A stretch of 64,000 nucleotides of DNA from assembly GCA_050084515.1 (NCBI GenBank), contig CM114271.1:29946001-30010000 (forward strand), read 5' to 3'. The notes under the pieces are model-generated. The model made no database searches, was not told the origin of the DNA, and saw nothing but the letters and a program-made list of their open reading frames with translations. A program made the position numbers and the translations under genes. The stretch comes from Blasia pusilla. Taxonomy: Eukaryota; Marchantiophyta; Marchantiopsida; Blasiales. Shown here in pieces: positions 9,724-20,522 of the stretch; position 1 is the stretch's first letter, and each line of letters starts with the position of its first letter.

Positions 9724-9901
9724 TGTAAAAATAAAGAGTAGTAAAAACGGCACACCTGGCCTAAAACTCCACTCCTCAATCTACATCGGCATATCGAGCC
9801 TCGTCCACCCTGTGCTATCAAGGAATCCGGACACTAGCACCCTAGTCCTAGCTCACACACATATAAGGGAGGTGCTCCAACGGCCCAACATGAGAAAGAT
9901 G
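9713..9901 (-). promoter_or_regulatory. Putative self-priming site (PBS complementary to RNA 5' end)
   Basis: The 14 bases at 9713-9726 are the exact reverse complement of those at 9888-9901. On the transcribed strand the second site lies just after the 5' LTR ends (…TTTACA, then TGAGAAAGATG), the standard position of the primer-binding site. The first site lies about 30 bases after the TATA box, where RNA should start. The RNA 5' end could therefore fold back and prime reverse transcription, as in Tf1. Copy C keeps a 13-base version at 16504-16517 and 16677-16689, with different flanking bases. No tRNA-like site (TGGTATCAGAGC or similar) is visible. Confidence 0.65.
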
Positions 9902-10205
9902 GCTTAGGAAAGCTATCTTCCTCTCTTATATAGGTTGGGAAGAGCCAAAAGGCTCAAACCCAAAAAATAGCCCTTCCCTTGGTAACCTGCGTGCACAGGT
10001 TACCAGGGGCAGGTGACCTGGTCAACAAGTCACCCGGTTGTAAAAGACCTCAACATGAAAGTTGTCACAAACGACGTTCCTGACGCAATGGACCTATCCT
10101 CAACCTCATCCGACACTATGGGACAAAGTTACACTCAAGATAGTCCGCTGGCTCCTACGCCCTATCCACGATAGATCTCGGCCTATCGGCTACTCAGATG
10201 TGACA
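9724..10205 (-). repeat. 5' LTR of copy A
   Basis: The 5' LTR, about 482 bases, starting TGTCACATC and ending TTTTTACA on the minus strand, so it has TGT...ACA ends. Bases 9930-10205 match the 3' LTR. The inner edge at 9724 is inferred from the TG/CA end, from the adjacent priming site and from copy C (16516-16830). U3 carries the palindrome at 9981-10004 and a TATA box, giving R-U5 of about 177 bases. The outer edge abuts element B with no duplicated target visible. Confidence 0.75.
9926..9932 (-). promoter_or_regulatory. TATA box of copy A LTR
   Basis: The minus strand reads CCTATATAAGAG here. Transcription starting 30-32 bases downstream would begin at 9900-9901, exactly the first base of the segment complementary to the putative priming site. 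Copy C has TATAAGAG at the matching place (16719 down), 32 bases before its own complementary segment. Confidence 0.68.
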
Positions 10206-12159
10206 AGCGCCTAGAGATGTGTGTGTGAATTTTTTTGGTGTGTTTTTTGTTCAGAAGACCATAAGAGGTAGCGTTGCCCATTTTTCATGGGTTTTTCTCA
10301 TAGTAGAATTGTGTAGGGCAGAAGCAAGGTATCTGAGAATTTTGCTCCGGTGTAGCACCGAGGAATCATCATGGAAAGAGTGGTATGTGTCAAGAGATAA
10401 GAGGAAGAGTTTTAGGGCTTGCAGCCGCCCAAAAAGGGGGCTATCAAGTAAAGGGCGGTTGAACTAGGTTTATGGCGGCTAGGTCAGCTAGAGTTTGGTA
10501 TCTGAACATAATTGGTTCATGTCACAAGAATTTTTTAGGTCGCGCATGATACGAATGTCGTGTTAGGTCAACTCAGAGTTGTCCGCGTAAGGAAGAAGAG
10601 GAAACGGAAAACACTTAGTTGTCATAGCCATGGGTTGCCTTGCGCGGGTGCGGCGGACCTATGAAGACGATATACAAAAATCAAAAGGCATAAGGACTTG
10701 TGCAAGGGGACGGAAACCAAGCGGATGGGAAAGGAGAAGGCGTGGTCACGGCTGCATATGAAGCCGTGTCGTGGTCTAGGTGTGGCAGGCCATGCATAGG
10801 GTAATGTGTAAATTGCGGGAAGGGGAGTTCATGGCAGGACAACCAAGAGCGTAGATGCGATATAGCGGCAAAGGCAGGGTTTGTTCACTCATGGCTAAAG
10901 CAAGTTGACGGAGGTATAAGGGAGACGGGGACGTCGCGTAACGGCGTCTAAGAAAGTGGGAGCATTGAAGGGATGAGTATCTGCATAGGGCCATACGCTC
11001 GAAGAGAGGGGGGTGCAGATAAAGTTGCAACAAAGGTTTGCAAGTCGGACGAAGACATAAACAAGAGAGAGGTAGTGTTGGTTGCAGGCTCGAGAGAGTA
11101 CAGGCTCAGATAGAAGGAAGCCAAGGGGTGCTCCTGCATAGGGATGTGGGCTGCAGTGTTGATGGAGGTAGCTACGACATGTGTGAGAGCCATGTTGTGT
11201 GCATAAGCAGTTGGAAGTAGTAAGAGGGGCTCCATGTGGTGAGGCAATGAATACTTAGTTTGTAGAGCAATACATTGTGAACGGTTGATATAGTTAGGCA
11301 TTGGACGTAGTACGTTGGTGATTGGAGAGCTTCTTGGTTAGGGGGGGTTTCAATTTTCCCCATAGTAGTAGGAGGTGTTGCGATGAGGGACGTCCAATTG
11401 GGATCTTGAGTTCAACGATAAAGTATTCATTTGCTAGTTTTTTGCCGATTGGTGTTGAGAGGGGTGATGTATATTTCCAAATTGTGATGGAGTGCTACAG
11501 GTGGAGACACATACACTGATGTTGATAGATAGTCCACATCTATTTATGGGAGGTTTGAAGTGTGCTCGAGGAGATTCTCCGGCTAGGGAAGCTGCCACAC
11601 CACATGGAGTAGTGAGTGTTGACCATGTAATAGAGTGATGGGGGGCGTGTTAACATTATCCATTCAAATCCCTTTTCTCACATTTGTCTTGTGTCATTGG
11701 GGGTGTTGGGTATCAAGTAGAGCTTAGGCTAGATGGATGTAGTGCTGGTGACGGGGTGTATGTGTAGCATATTTGTGGTTATAGGGCGGTTGTCCAACTA
11801 GGGGTTGCGTGCATGATCCGAGAGGGAGTATCCATAGCGTAGGTGAGCTAGTTCGGGAGGCTCAGGGTGAGCTGAGTGTTGAGTGTGCGTGAGGCCTGGT
11901 GTGTTATCACGGGATCGATATTAGCTTAAGTGAGTTGGTATGGAGTGTTGGAGACTCTTGGGGAGTTTGAGTGCTTGAGCGTGTAAGGCAGGATTGTCAT
12001 CACGACATTCTTCTACAATTCGGAAGAATGGGATAGTTGGAGCAGTGGTAGCGATGGTAATTGGATTGCTATGATAGGACATATGGTCTGGTGACAAGAT
12101 TGCAGATGGAGACAATGTCATGTACATGTGGAGGGTGATGGATGATATGAGCCATTGGG

Positions 12160-13500
12160 GCATGCATCGTTCTTGGATGTGGTAGGCACCATCAACTTAG
12201 ATGATTTCATCCAAGAGTTTGACACATGGTGTGACCTCCAAAAGATACGAGCCCTTATGTTGTTAAAGCCTTTCATGGCTTGGAAGGGTTTGTTTCAACA
12301 CTAAGAGGGTCTTGCAATGGATGATTATATGGAGTTTGGGTCTTTACACTTAGTAGAGATCAATGCATGGAGGATGTATTGGGCTCCCGTATATATATCC
12401 ACATATGAGGTGTATCAAGGGAGAGTAAGAGAGGGTAGACCTACACCATCAACCCAGAAACTAGATGGAGATGATGGCAATGATGGTGGCAAGGTGGCAA
12501 AGATCTCAAGTGCTACAGCACCACCTTCTTTCAGTCCTACAGTGGACTTGTTTCAACTGTTGGGGAGGACCTACCTAGGCCTATGGACCGACAAGCTTAA
12601 GAGTCTACATGATTTCTAGTGGAGATCGGCTGAGAGGCATTCATGCGCATGCAATGATTGATCATTGCCACACATGGAGTGATTGAGGCACAATCAGAGC
12701 AGTATTGGTATAGGGTTCTGGAACGGGAATTACAAAGGAGAGTATGAGATGCAATTTTATTTCCCACAGCCCACATTGAAGGTGGTCTTTGAATTAATTG
12801 AGTAGATTGAGCTCAACATGAGTGAGGAGCAGGTCGTTACCATAGGACTTTCTCGAGAGTCAACGAGTCCACAAGTAGTAGCAGCCCCTTAGGTGCCCCA
12901 GTACCACGGGAGCCGGCCGGTGTGCTTAGAGAGTATCATGAGCCCATGAGACAATGACCCATGCGTACTAATATCCGTTGCCTCGCACGGATCGAAGATG
13001 GCTTGTTGGACGTGTGCTGGATCCCATAGGCTGAGGGAATACCCACAACATGGCAAAGGATCGAGGGAACCTATGATCTCTTATAAGCCACGTAAGATGG
13101 GCCCACCACAATTGCATTGTGACGATTTTCACCGATATGTTTTGATGTTCGTTGAGAGCTACGTCGATAAGTAGGTTGAGGGCCACAAGGTAAGAGAGTT
13201 GGTGGAGATCAAGGAGTTGAGTATTGGGTGGTAGAGTTCCATCCTCAGTCAAAGGAGATGGAGGACGTGCACCCGATGAAGTGCTCCTCACTTGCATCGA
13301 TATGTTGAAGAAAAGGATTGCTGCCATGACAATGTTGCAACTAGTGACAAATACGGAGCCGAGACAAGCTACTTTGGCTCCATTCTCTACATCATATCAA
13401 GATACGAGGGAGGATTATACATATTTGAGGTTCATATGCAGTGCAGCTCAGGTAGAGGCTGATGTGGTGGTGACTCGGTGCTACAAGAGTGATGGAGCCA
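12160..13500 (+). pseudogene. Gag remnant of element B
   Basis: Decayed Gag, recognised by TINLDDFIQEFDTWC near 12190, MDDYMEFGSL at 12317 and AWRMYWAPVYIS, followed by a charged linker. These align block by block with Gag of copy A. Downstream, degenerate zinc-knuckle remains can be seen (CWTCAGSHRLREYP near 13010, its last Cys lost, and a second CDDFHRY block near 13120). Many stops occur between 12620 and 13220. It is useful because it shows which codons in copy A Gag are mutated, for example Gly where copy A has TGA. Confidence 0.75.
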
Positions 13501-14440
13501 CATAGAGGTAGGGTTGAAATAGACCCACAAGAGGGAACCGATGGGCAACACGCTAGGATTCCCCAATCATTTGTGTAGTCAGAGATACAACATACACCAT
13601 CGATGGTGTCCATAGAGTGTCCACGTGTGAGTAAGGTGCGTCGACGTCACGAGGAGTTGGAGAGAAGACTCCTATTGCAGCTCGAGTGGAGCCAATGTCG
13701 ACCAAGTTGTTGGAAATGCCTACTAGGATGATTCAAGCACAATTATTTTCCGCCATGGAGTTGGTGTCAATAGGAGTTAGACCATTGGAGATATTTCAGC
13801 TAGCTACCATGTTGTGTGAGCATGGAAAGGTGATTTCCTCTCATTCAGAGGTGGTGGACATATCCTCGGAGCAAGTGCTTGGGGCGCCTCCCACTCACTC
13901 ATGGAAGGTTGCGATGAAGAAGTTGGTAGATATATCAGCTACGCCAACGATAGAGCGAGCTATGGTGACACCTGATGTGGTGTTCTTGGACAACCAAGTT
14001 GGATTTTTTTGTTTGGTTAGTCCCACGGGTAAAATGTATCATCACACTACGTCCAACTTGATTTCGGACGTATCCCTTGATGTTAAGGAAGGCTGCATGT
14101 TTGGCGTTAGGGTTACATAAAGGCGACATTGAGCCTATTCTATTGGGGGCGTGTTATCCACATAATACATGACTCAACAAGAGATAGTTGTCAAGCTCCA
14201 ATCTGAGCACTATTTAAGCATGGGCTAGATAGTACACACTTGTGCGATTACAATACCAACAGAGTCGTATGATGTATTAGTAGGAAGTACAATGTTGTAT
14301 CCCTTGGTTTCAACCTTGATTTTTGTTAGAAGACAATTTATAGTGGTGTTCGACCTCGTGAGGATACAGTGATCACGTTGGCAACATCCACAAGTGGTGT
14401 TAGCTGGCCAAAAGAGTTGTTGGAGGGAAACCCACATGCA
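13500..14440 (+). pseudogene. Protease remnant of element B
   Basis: The frame 13686-14120 reads EPMSTKLLEMPTRM, ELVSIGVRPLEIFQLATML and FFCLVSPTGKMYHH, matching the N-terminal half of the copy A protease frame. The LLDLGA active-site segment is then disrupted by frameshifts near 14050. SYDVLVGSTMLYPLVS near 14270 marks the far end of the domain. It passes without a stop into the start of the DNMT linker, supporting a protease-DNMT fusion in the ancestor, and ends at the rearrangement junction at 14440. Confidence 0.78.
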
Positions 14441-16515
14441 GAGGTTCGATTTCCCCCTCAGAACCTCACTCCACTCCGTGCAAGCTCTTCCAAACTTCTT
14501 CCAGGGTTCAAGACTCTAGAAGAACGCCTTGTTGGAAAACCTACCTCACATGCTCAAGCACTCATACTCACCAAGAGTCTTCCACACTCCTAATGTGTGG
14601 AACACTCTTGGTGAGTCTTCCACACATTAGGAGTGTGAGTCTAATGCTAATTCCTTGATGATATACCCAACCTCATACGCACTCAACACTCGAGTTTACC
14701 CTAAGCCTCCCAATGCAAACTAGCTCACCTAAGCTATTGACAATCTCTTAGGTCATACGTACAACCCCAACTATGGAAAGCACCCTTTATCCACAAACAT
14801 GCTACATGCGCAAGGAATCTACACTCAACACCATTGCTACACCCATCTAGTTAAAGCTCTACTCAATACCCTCAATGATACGAGATAAGTGCGAGAAAAG
14901 AGACTCCACTGGGTAACCTTAATACGGACATCATCACTCTACTACACGATTAGCATTGATTGGCCCATATGGTGTGTCAACCTTGTAGCATGAAAATCTC
15001 CTGAAATAGCATATGAAACCTTCGGTTAATGGTTGTAGACTACCCGTCATCATCAACGCATGTGTCTGCACCACTGACACTCCCTTGGAAAATCTCAGCA
15101 CGGATCACTGATCTCACCTCGAGTTAGCACAATGCAACTAAATCAAACTCTCTTAATGACTATTAGGGCTGGCAAAGCTTGTCACAAATCATAATCCCCG
15201 CTTGAAAACACCAAGTCGCAAAAATATATCCTAAAAATATGGAAAAGCTATCCAACCACGTCAGCCCATCTTACCAAGTATCAACCATGAACATAACCAT
15301 GTAGTAGCTCAATCACGTATGACCTTCAACCACACTCGACTCCCAACCTCATAAGCATGACCACTTTGCAACCTCCCTTCACCGAGTTGAACTTGTTTTG
15401 TGCTTACTGATTAAAGAACCACGTCTGTCCTCTTCCAAATCCTTCTCTTGATCAAGATTGCTTGCATGCCTATGCCTATCCAAGCCCTACACGAGCCCCT
15501 ATGGCTAACCTCTAATTGACCCCTCAATTTTGCCGCCGATGTGTCTCAGCTCTCCTTCCATCGACCTCCACGTGACTCTAGCAGCATGGGGCCTTATGCA
15601 CCTCCCACTACCTTTGGAGCCATAATGGCTCCCTCTTTCCCCTCATGGACCTCCTGCCACAATAGCTACACATCGGCTCTCATGCTCTTTCGCAATCGTG
15701 TACTCTATCCAGCCATTTGTGACCCTCCTTCTGGCACAATCGACACTTCGTACATGCCGCCCTATGCAGCATTGACCCCCTTTCCCTATTTTCTTGGAGC
15801 CATAACGGCTCCTCCTAGCCTCCTTCCAAAATTCGTCTTAGCCTCCTTCAAACTTGATTAAGGCAGTTCTCTTCCCGGATTCCCGGTCACTCAACTCCCT
15901 CCTCCGTTGTTGCTACCATATGTGCAACTCAATCATATGTTTGGGTGCCTCCATCCAGCCCTCATACGCAAGCGCACTCAGTCCTACTTCTTGACTTCCT
16001 ACATACGTTGTACGCACCTTCATAAGACACTAGCCTACTTACTCGTATGGATGTGCGTCCCTCTTTAGTGGACGGCTATCATGCCACTTCTACATCCTTG
16101 TCCGCCTATGCGTCCATCAACTTGCAGGCCAAGGTTGCATATGGAAAAATTTTGTTTTGGTATGTCCATGGGCATGTCTAAACTTTTCCGTCCATGCCCG
16201 TCCTAGGGACTGACTTGTCCAATTTTATGCAACAATGTTGCCGCCCTTAGGCTCGCATCTGCATGAAGCCCTAGTGGATTGCTTCCCTATGAGCTTGCAT
16301 GTCCTCTAACACCGCATGTAGTTGTTTCTTCAACATGTGTTACCCGGTTCACAACTTGTGAGATCCAAACTCGGCTCCATCGTCCTCTCAACCTACTTGG
16401 CCCTTGCAACCTTTGACCTTGCAACACCTAGGCTTCGGCCACTGGCTCTCTTCTTGTAACCTAACCCTAGCCTGACCTAGCCAAAATTTCCCCTTTCCCC
16501 CTCCCATCTTTCTCA
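14441..16515 (-). other. Copy C leader, same orientation as copy A
   Basis: From 14461 this matches the copy A leader (8680-9130) in the same direction, then diverges. No coding frame is convincing. The frame at 15541-15861 has a plant-like look but shows repeated short motifs (GAI/APP) and no recognisable domain. A nearly perfect local inverted repeat, formed by AAGAGTCTTCCACAC and GTGTGGAACACTCTT, sits at about 14570-14635. A small hAT-like insertion is nested at 16130-16237. Confidence 0.6.
16130..16237. mobile_element. Short hAT-like element (108 bp)
   Basis: It starts CAAGGTTGCATATGG and ends with the inverted counterpart CATTGTTGCATA. Flanking 8-base sequences TTGCAGGC and TTGCCGCC agree at six positions and could be a decayed target duplication. 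The inner part holds repeated GTCC/GGAC words (for example ATGTCCATGG), also typical of the larger relatives at 24344 and 61839. It has no coding capacity. Confidence 0.5.
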
Positions 16516-16830
16516 TGTAAAATTGCAGTAAAAATTGAGTGCAAGGCCAACTTGACTCGGGAATCTACATCGGCATATCAAGTCACATCCACCGTGAGCT
16601 ATGAGGGAATCCATACGCTAGCACCCTAGCTCCTACCACACACAAAGTAGCAAGAGAGATGCTCCAAAGGCCCAATATGAGAAAGATGGCTTGAGAAACC
16701 CATCTCTCCCTCTCTTATAGCCATCCCCATGGTAACCTACGTGGGTAGGTTATCAGGTGACCCTTGACCCTTGACCCTCTATGTCATCAACGTAGTAGAA
16801 GTGTACCTACCGGGTAACTAAGATGTAGCA
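16516..16830 (-). repeat. LTR of copy C
   Basis: A diverged LTR of the copy A type. It has TATAAGAG on the minus strand at 16719, the U3 palindrome at 16731-16754, and the 13-base complementary pair at 16504-16517 and 16677-16689. The 3' family block (TCGTGCGCATACATG) follows directly at 16834. One LTR thus lies between a leader and a 3' end, as expected for a junction between two tandem elements or after LTR-LTR recombination. U3 is shorter than in copy A. Confidence 0.7.
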
Positions 16831-17410
16831 AGTATCGTGCGCATACATGCTGCTACATAATCCACACCATACAACTGCGATCTTTCCAATACATTGGTAG
16901 ATCAACATAAAAAAAGTACTCTTATGTATATAAATCAAAATCATCCAACCACCCCCTAGCTACCAATTGGATCCCCCTAACTCTAGATAGAAAAGATCAC
17001 CTCTACCTGACATGATCTACTACTCTATACACATTTAGCACCGTCAATGTTGTCATTCCTTCAGGATCTCCCAACACTTGCACCCACTGAACTATCTCAT
17101 CTATCTCCAGCTAGAGGTATCGATGTATCTGTACATCGTCCTATAACATTGGAGCTAACCTCTATGTTGATCCCTCCAAAGATCTCTGGTACTCTTGCAC
17201 CCTCCTCCCACCACTGCCACTCCACATGTGTGGTATCCAAAGATATCAAGTCTCCACTCCAAGACCACAACCCTCACTTGACTTTGTCTCCTCTGAGAAA
17301 CAGGCATTGCTCCACACCTGCCTCACAAGCTCGTTTGCATTCCTCTGAAAAATGATGGTCTCCACATCATGGGAAGAGACAGCCATCCTCGGATGTCTCT
17401 CCAATGTCGA
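16831..17410 (-). pseudogene. 3' tail joined to DNMT linker and motif I
   Basis: Bases 16831-17040 match the 3' untranslated region of copy A up to the PHD stop region. The sequence then jumps to the DNMT part: 17150-17400 aligns with 5816-6090 of copy A. This covers the linker and the start of the catalytic domain (the minus-strand counterpart of the LDTTPVVW and LFGGI region). RT, integrase and the rest of DNMT are deleted between the two pieces. At about 17405 the sequence switches to protease in the opposite direction. Confidence 0.68.
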
Positions 17411-18035
17411 CCATATTATTGGAGATGGCCACTAGGATGAGCTAGGCTCCATTACTTTCCACCATGGACTTGGTAGCGATGGGAGTTGGACCAATATAGG
17501 TCTTCTGACTAGCAACCAGGCTGTGTGGGTGTTGAGAGGCAACTGCCTCTCCACACCCAAGAAGTTGGTGGACCTGCCCTCGCAATAGGTACTTGGTACT
17601 TCCTCCACTAAGTCATGATAGGTCACAACGGCTAAGTTGGCGGATATGCCACCTAGGCTTGTGATAGTGCAAGCCGTGATGACACTAGGTGTAGTTTTGT
17701 TTGATAATTGGACTAGAGTCTTTTGCTTGGTTAATCCCTACGGTACAATACATCATGCATGGTAGGTTCTACTTGATTAAGGAGCGCATCCCTTGATGTT
17801 AGGGAAGGCGGTGTGTTTAGAATAAGGATTATAGAAAGGTGACATTGATGCTCATCCCTTTCAAATATATACCTCTATTGGGAGCATATAATCCGCGCAA
17901 TACATGAATCTACAAGAGTTAGTAGTCAAACTCTAGCCAGAGCATGCGTTAGATGGTGCGATAGAGTGTACTCGTGCAATAACGACACCGGTAGAGTTGT
18001 ATGGCATAGTTGGTAGGGAGTATGGTTTTGTTTGC
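17405..18035 (+). pseudogene. Protease remnant, plus strand
   Basis: A decayed copy of the protease region. It begins at MSTILLEMATRMS, passes through an ATRLCG block and SFAWLIPT (compare FCLVSPTG), and ends near the SYDVLVGS block at about 17990. Several frame changes are needed to follow it. It matches 13690-14300 of element B in the same direction. With the preceding segment it forms another inverted junction, the third in this 8-kb mosaic. Confidence 0.68.
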
Positions 18036-20138
18036 AAGTGTGTTTCAAGTCATTTTTTTATGCATGGTATTTGCAATTTATGAGTCATTTGTAAGGCACA
18101 CTCATAAATCTCAATATGGGGTGTTTGTGAGTCTTTTGCATTTCGTAGGACTTGTAAACGCATGGGACTTGCAACTTGATGATATTTGACTTGCAAACTA
18201 TATTTTACTCGAAAATGAATCACACAAAGTGGATTCACAAATCTCAACTATCAAAGTAGTCACAATCGTGGAAAGGACTCATATGATGATAAATGTGCAC
18301 CTCTCATGGATTTAAAAAAAATATAAACGAGGGTCTAAGATGAGGAGTGTATTTTTTTCCCCATTTTTTGTCTATCATGCATACATGACTATGATGACCA
18401 ATGATAATTTCAATTATATATACTTGCTTATGATTTCTTATGATTTTTTATCACAAGAAAAATTGAAAGCATAGAGGTTTTATTTTCCATTTTCTATATG
18501 AATGGTTATGACAAGAAATATGGGATGATGTGATGTTGAGAGGAAGGAAGGAGGGGTTTGTTCTTATTTTTAGAATAAGGATGCTGGATTTTGAGGGGGA
18601 TTAATTTTTTCTAAAATAAATCAGAAATAAATTTTAATATTTCTTTAAAAATTAGTGCAGTGACTAAGTACTTAGGTTTAGAGGTTGGGCATTTTCAAAA
18701 TAAAGGGAAGGATTTGTTCTCTTTAAAATGTGGATTAATGGATGCTTTCAAAATGAAGAAGCGGCAATCTAAGGATTCAACCTCATTTTGAACTCCTTTG
18801 CTTGTTCTTCCTTTGACAACGAAGAGGAGGAAAACCATAAAGTGGAATTTTATCCTCGCGCCTATTCATCATCGGGTTAGGTTTTGGAGGGGGAAAGTCG
18901 AGTTAAGGGGTCAGAAAAACTTGGGAAAAAATTTAGCTCCGATCTGGATTTGAAGACACAACTTGCTCTCTACCAAGGGGAGAGGTTGCCACTACACTAC
19001 ACTCTCCTGCACATTGGAGTTGGGTACATGAACATTTTAGTCTTGCTTTGCAAGAAAATTTGGAAGAGGACCGAGGGTTAACTAACTCAACCTCGGCTTA
19101 GAAAACCCGAGGATGAATAGACGTAACGGGATTTTATTGATATCACATGAGTAGTTTAAAGTTATATCAACCATACCCATGAGAATTTTTTTTCGAGAAC
19201 TCTATAGTTTAAACAAGCCATAATGGTTTAATGGTCCATATGATGCAATAAAGAATCCATTACAACCCTTTGCATATGTATTTGGGAATGAGGGAAGTGG
19301 TTGTATTTAGGCTTGTATCCATAGACACAATGCGTGTGGATTCTTGAAAGACTTTCTATAGAAAGGGAGTATTTTTTTTTCCGAACTCCACATTTCAAGT
19401 TGATGGGATTTTGGAAATTTTGACATTTGCAGAAAATTAAAGATTTTTCCTTCCACAAGACTTATATTTTAGGGGAAGGCCTATGCATGGAAGCCTACAA
19501 GGGCCTACATTAGCTTTTATTTTACGAGTATAATTAAAAGCATAAAAGTTTGTGAAGTGGAATTTAATGGCTACAGAGATGTTCGTGGAAAAAAATGCAA
19601 GCAGGTTGGATAAAACCTACATAGAAGAGTGTATGTTTCTATGTATCTCCAACATATGAATCTCCCTTAAAGTAAACGTGTGTCCAACAAGTAACTACAA
19701 GGTAAAAGCATAGAAGCATATTGATGACTTAATAGATATCAACACAAATAATGAGTTGGCACAAAAATAAGGAAAGGAAACAAGGCCCAAACATAGAACT
19801 TAGAACACCTCTTGAATGAATAAGAATCTGTTCCTGGAAAAGAACTTATAAAGATATGTGGAATAAGATGTTCCATTCAAAGCGGCACCAAGACAATAGT
19901 TTGGCATTGACGAATCCCCATAAGGTGGAAAATTTTGACTCATGTTTCTCTAAGCAAGAACATTAAGCTTTGAGTTGCAAGAGTTGTAGTCTCAAAGTAG
20001 TGGGTGGTCGAAACACCAATAGTAGTAGTGGGCCAATACCAACATGTTAGTCCATCTTGTGCCCTTGTTTCTACCCCCATGGTTCGTAACGCGGGGTTCA
20101 TGCTCCAAGTCCCTTGGAAACCCTCACCCTTATATGTA

Positions 20139-20169
<31 letters not shown>

Positions 20170-20290
20170 GATATCTCCTTATTCCAAAAAAAATCCTTTT
20201 GGACCTCTCCTTGTTGCATTCAACGAGACTATGCTTTTTATAGTTGTGGGTATGTTTCAAGAGTTCAACATGTGCATTTGTCTATGTGTT
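18036..20290. other. AT-rich stretch without recognisable genes
   Basis: Only short frames without domain signatures occur here. There are poly-T and poly-A tracts and a TA microsatellite of 27 bases at 20143-20169. I see no promoter, tRNA or element termini that I can support. Confidence 0.6.
20143..20169. repeat. (TA)n microsatellite
   Basis: About 13 uninterrupted TA units, flanked by TTT and by GATATC. This is an ordinary simple repeat and a likely polymorphic site. Confidence 0.9.
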
Positions 20291-20522
20291 TGATGGGTTG
20301 GGCATTTGGTAGTTTTCCACATTTGAGGTTAGGACAACCAAATCCAAGATACGTTTGTGATGAATAAACATCACAAACGTAACTACCAAATGCTCAATCA
20401 GTTTCCAACCTAGTCATGAGGCTCATGGTTGCACAAAAATGGACAATTATGTCCTTAGGATTGATATGGACACACAAGTTTGGACACGACCACGGACATG
20501 GATTGCAAAACATGGGGCCCAC
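20291..20522. mobile_element. Foldback element and adjoining hAT-like fragment
   Basis: Two nested inverted repeats are visible. GCATTTGGTAGTT at 20302-20314 pairs perfectly with 20381-20393. Inside it ACGTTTGTGATG (20351-20362) pairs perfectly with 20369-20380 around a six-base loop. GGTTGG near 20297 and CCAACC near 20405 extend the stem. Directly after it, 20424 starts CATGGTTGCACA, the terminus of the hAT-like family, and runs through GGACA-rich sequence to about 20514. No clear target duplication is seen for either. This is probably a non-autonomous foldback transposon. Confidence 0.55.

Larger units (their letters stand above)
1064..10205 (-). mobile_element. Ty3/gypsy retrotransposon copy A with DNMT and PHD finger
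   Basis: This is the most complete copy of an unusual LTR retrotransposon, transcribed right to left. The order is 5' LTR (9724-10205), leader, Gag, aspartic protease, DNA cytosine methyltransferase, RT-RNase H, integrase, PHD finger and a 3' LTR that keeps only U3 (1064-1339). The 276 bases shared by the two LTRs differ at six positions by eye, so the insertion is fairly young. Even so, the polyprotein has in-frame stops and several frameshifts, some in homopolymers, so part of the damage could be assembly error. No target-site duplication is visible because the left LTR is truncated and the right edge abuts another broken element. The element is visibly richer in GC and CpG than the flanking DNA. 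Confidence 0.88.
10206..14440 (+). mobile_element. Element B: head-to-head partial copy (leader, Gag, protease)
   Basis: This is a relative of copy A in the opposite direction. The leader runs from 10206 to about 12160, and 11650-12010 matches the copy A leader inverted. Gag and protease follow, then the first 25 codons of the DNMT linker (SGVSWPKELLEGNPHAE), where it breaks off at 14440. DNMT, RT, integrase and both LTRs are missing. Beyond 14440 the sequence turns into leader in the reverse direction, so the join is a rearrangement, not a simple truncation. It is strongly diverged and full of stops. Bases 10206-11640 match only weakly and hold no frame worth calling. Confidence 0.75.
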
